A stretch of DNA of 11,740 bases from Deltaproteobacteria bacterium (lineage in GTDB: Bacteria; Desulfobacterota_B; Binatia; Bin18). The notes under the pieces were generated by a model. It searched no databases and was not told the origin of the DNA. It saw only the letters and a program-made list of their open reading frames with translations. Positions within the stretch are counted from its first letter, which is position 1. Every line of letters starts with the position of its first letter. Positions 11,193-11,740 of the stretch are shown one piece after another. Both the position numbers and the translations under genes were made by a program. The stretch is taken from assembly GCA_012271025.1 (NCBI GenBank), contig JAAXHF010000254.1, positions 1-11,740 on the forward strand, written 5' to 3'.

Positions 11193-11740
11193 ATGTTGTT
11201 CGGCTTTCTCTTCTTTCTGCTCGGTCTGACCTGTCTGGTGGGCTTCTTGGCCGTCCGCGAGAGCCGCAAGTCGGAAGAGGACTATTTTCTGGCCAGCCAG
11301 ACCATCTCTCCCTACAGCCTGGCCTTCTCCAGCAGTGCCAGCAAATACAGCGGGTTCATTTTTGCCGGCTTCATGGGGGCGGCCTACCTCAACGGGACCA
11401 TGGTCATCTGGCTGGGTCTGGGCCTGCTGCTGGGCCATGTGCTCGTCTACGCCCTGGCCGTCTCCCGCTTGCAGTCTATGAACAGCAGCGGCTGGGCCTT
11501 GAGCATCGGCGAGCTGCTGACCTTCTGGAACGGAGAAAATCGCGTCCTGCTGCGCCGCTTCATCGGCCTCCTGACCCTGTTTTTTCTCAGCTTCTACGCC
11601 GCAGCCCACCTCAAGGCCGGCGGCATGGCCCTTGAGGTGGCCCTCGGTCAACCGCTGTACGTCGGCATTCTGCTGAGTACGGCCATCATTCTCTTCTATT
11701 GTTGGTCCGGGGGAATCCGCGCCTCCATCTGGACGGACAG
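11193..11740 (+). CDS. Sodium:solute symporter (SSS family, PutP-like), 3' end cut by window
   Basis: The first 182 residues of an inner-membrane sodium-coupled transporter; full members have about 450-550. Hydrophobic segments lie near 2-20, 45-66, 71-90, 121-139 and 155-171. Family marks are EEDYFLASQTISPYSLAFSS (29-48), SASKYSGFIFAGFMGAAYLNG (48-68), which corresponds to the SASDMSGWLLMGLPGA region of sodium/proline symporters, and FYCWSGGIRASIWTD at the break. The ATG at 11193 has only a weak GGGCAG-type ribosome site. The gene follows the RelE-like toxin by 121 bases and is probably a separate unit. The substrate may be proline or another amino or organic acid; the remaining sequence is needed to say. 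Confidence 0.9.
   Translation, partial: MLFGFLFFLLGLTCLVGFLAVRESRKSEEDYFLASQTISPYSLAFSSSASKYSGFIFAGFMGAAYLNGTMVIWLGLGLLLGHVLVYALAVSRLQSMNSSGWALSIGELLTFWNGENRVLLRRFIGLLTLFFLSFYAAAHLKAGGMALEVALGQPLYVGILLSTAIILFYCWSGGIRASIWTD

Noticed and set aside
1..11740. tRNA, rRNA, CRISPR arrays, transposases, integrases and attachment sites
   Set aside because: Looked for by eye on both strands and not seen; the only repeats are those listed.

Overview
This is a GC-rich bacterial window with densely packed genes and mostly good Shine-Dalgarno sites. It contains two kinds of molybdenum enzyme, a very large secreted-type metalloprotease gene, two toxin-antitoxin modules and part of a sodium symporter. The gene content resembles environmental Gram-negative bacteria. 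It looks to me like the uncultured deltaproteobacterial, Binatota or Tectomicrobia kind, but that is only an impression: there is no rRNA or other marker gene here, so the organism cannot be placed from the sequence.

Left part (1-1899, minus strand): an operon reading right to left, coxG-like (SRPBCC), coxM-like (FAD subunit), then coxS-like ([2Fe-2S] subunit, cut by the window edge). The large molybdenum subunit is expected just outside. A long imperfect hairpin sits between coxG and coxM. Across a 185-bp divergent intergenic region (1900-2084) lies a plus-strand DMSO-reductase-family molybdopterin oxidoreductase (2085-4451). It is followed by a membrane-anchored SRPBCC protein (4502-4996).

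Middle (5043-8067, plus strand): one long gene for an exported metzincin-type protease. In order it has a signal peptide, an N-terminal region, an HExxHxxGxxH catalytic domain, a BACON-like domain, an immune-inhibitor-A-like/MAM-like beta domain and two near-identical tandem C-terminal repeats of 149 residues. Two lesions break the reading frame. One is an in-frame TGA at 5472-5474, directly before the catalytic part. The other is a one-base gain in a C run at 7696-7699, which throws the last repeat out of frame. Read through both, the gene would encode about 1000 residues. It is either a fresh pseudogene or a gene damaged by sequencing errors.

Right part (8068-11740): a perfect 16-bp palindrome is followed by a toxin-antitoxin-like pair, a BrnT-like small protein followed by an XRE regulator. 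This pair has a recognisable promoter with an inverted repeat over its -10 box. Next come a membrane-anchored alpha/beta hydrolase (plus) converging tail to tail on a SnoaL/NTF2-like protein (minus), then a Phd/YefM-RelE-type toxin-antitoxin pair (plus), and finally the 5' part of a PutP-like sodium:solute symporter running off the right edge. No tRNA, rRNA, CRISPR array, transposase or insertion sequence was seen. No stretch above about 300 bases lacks a gene.
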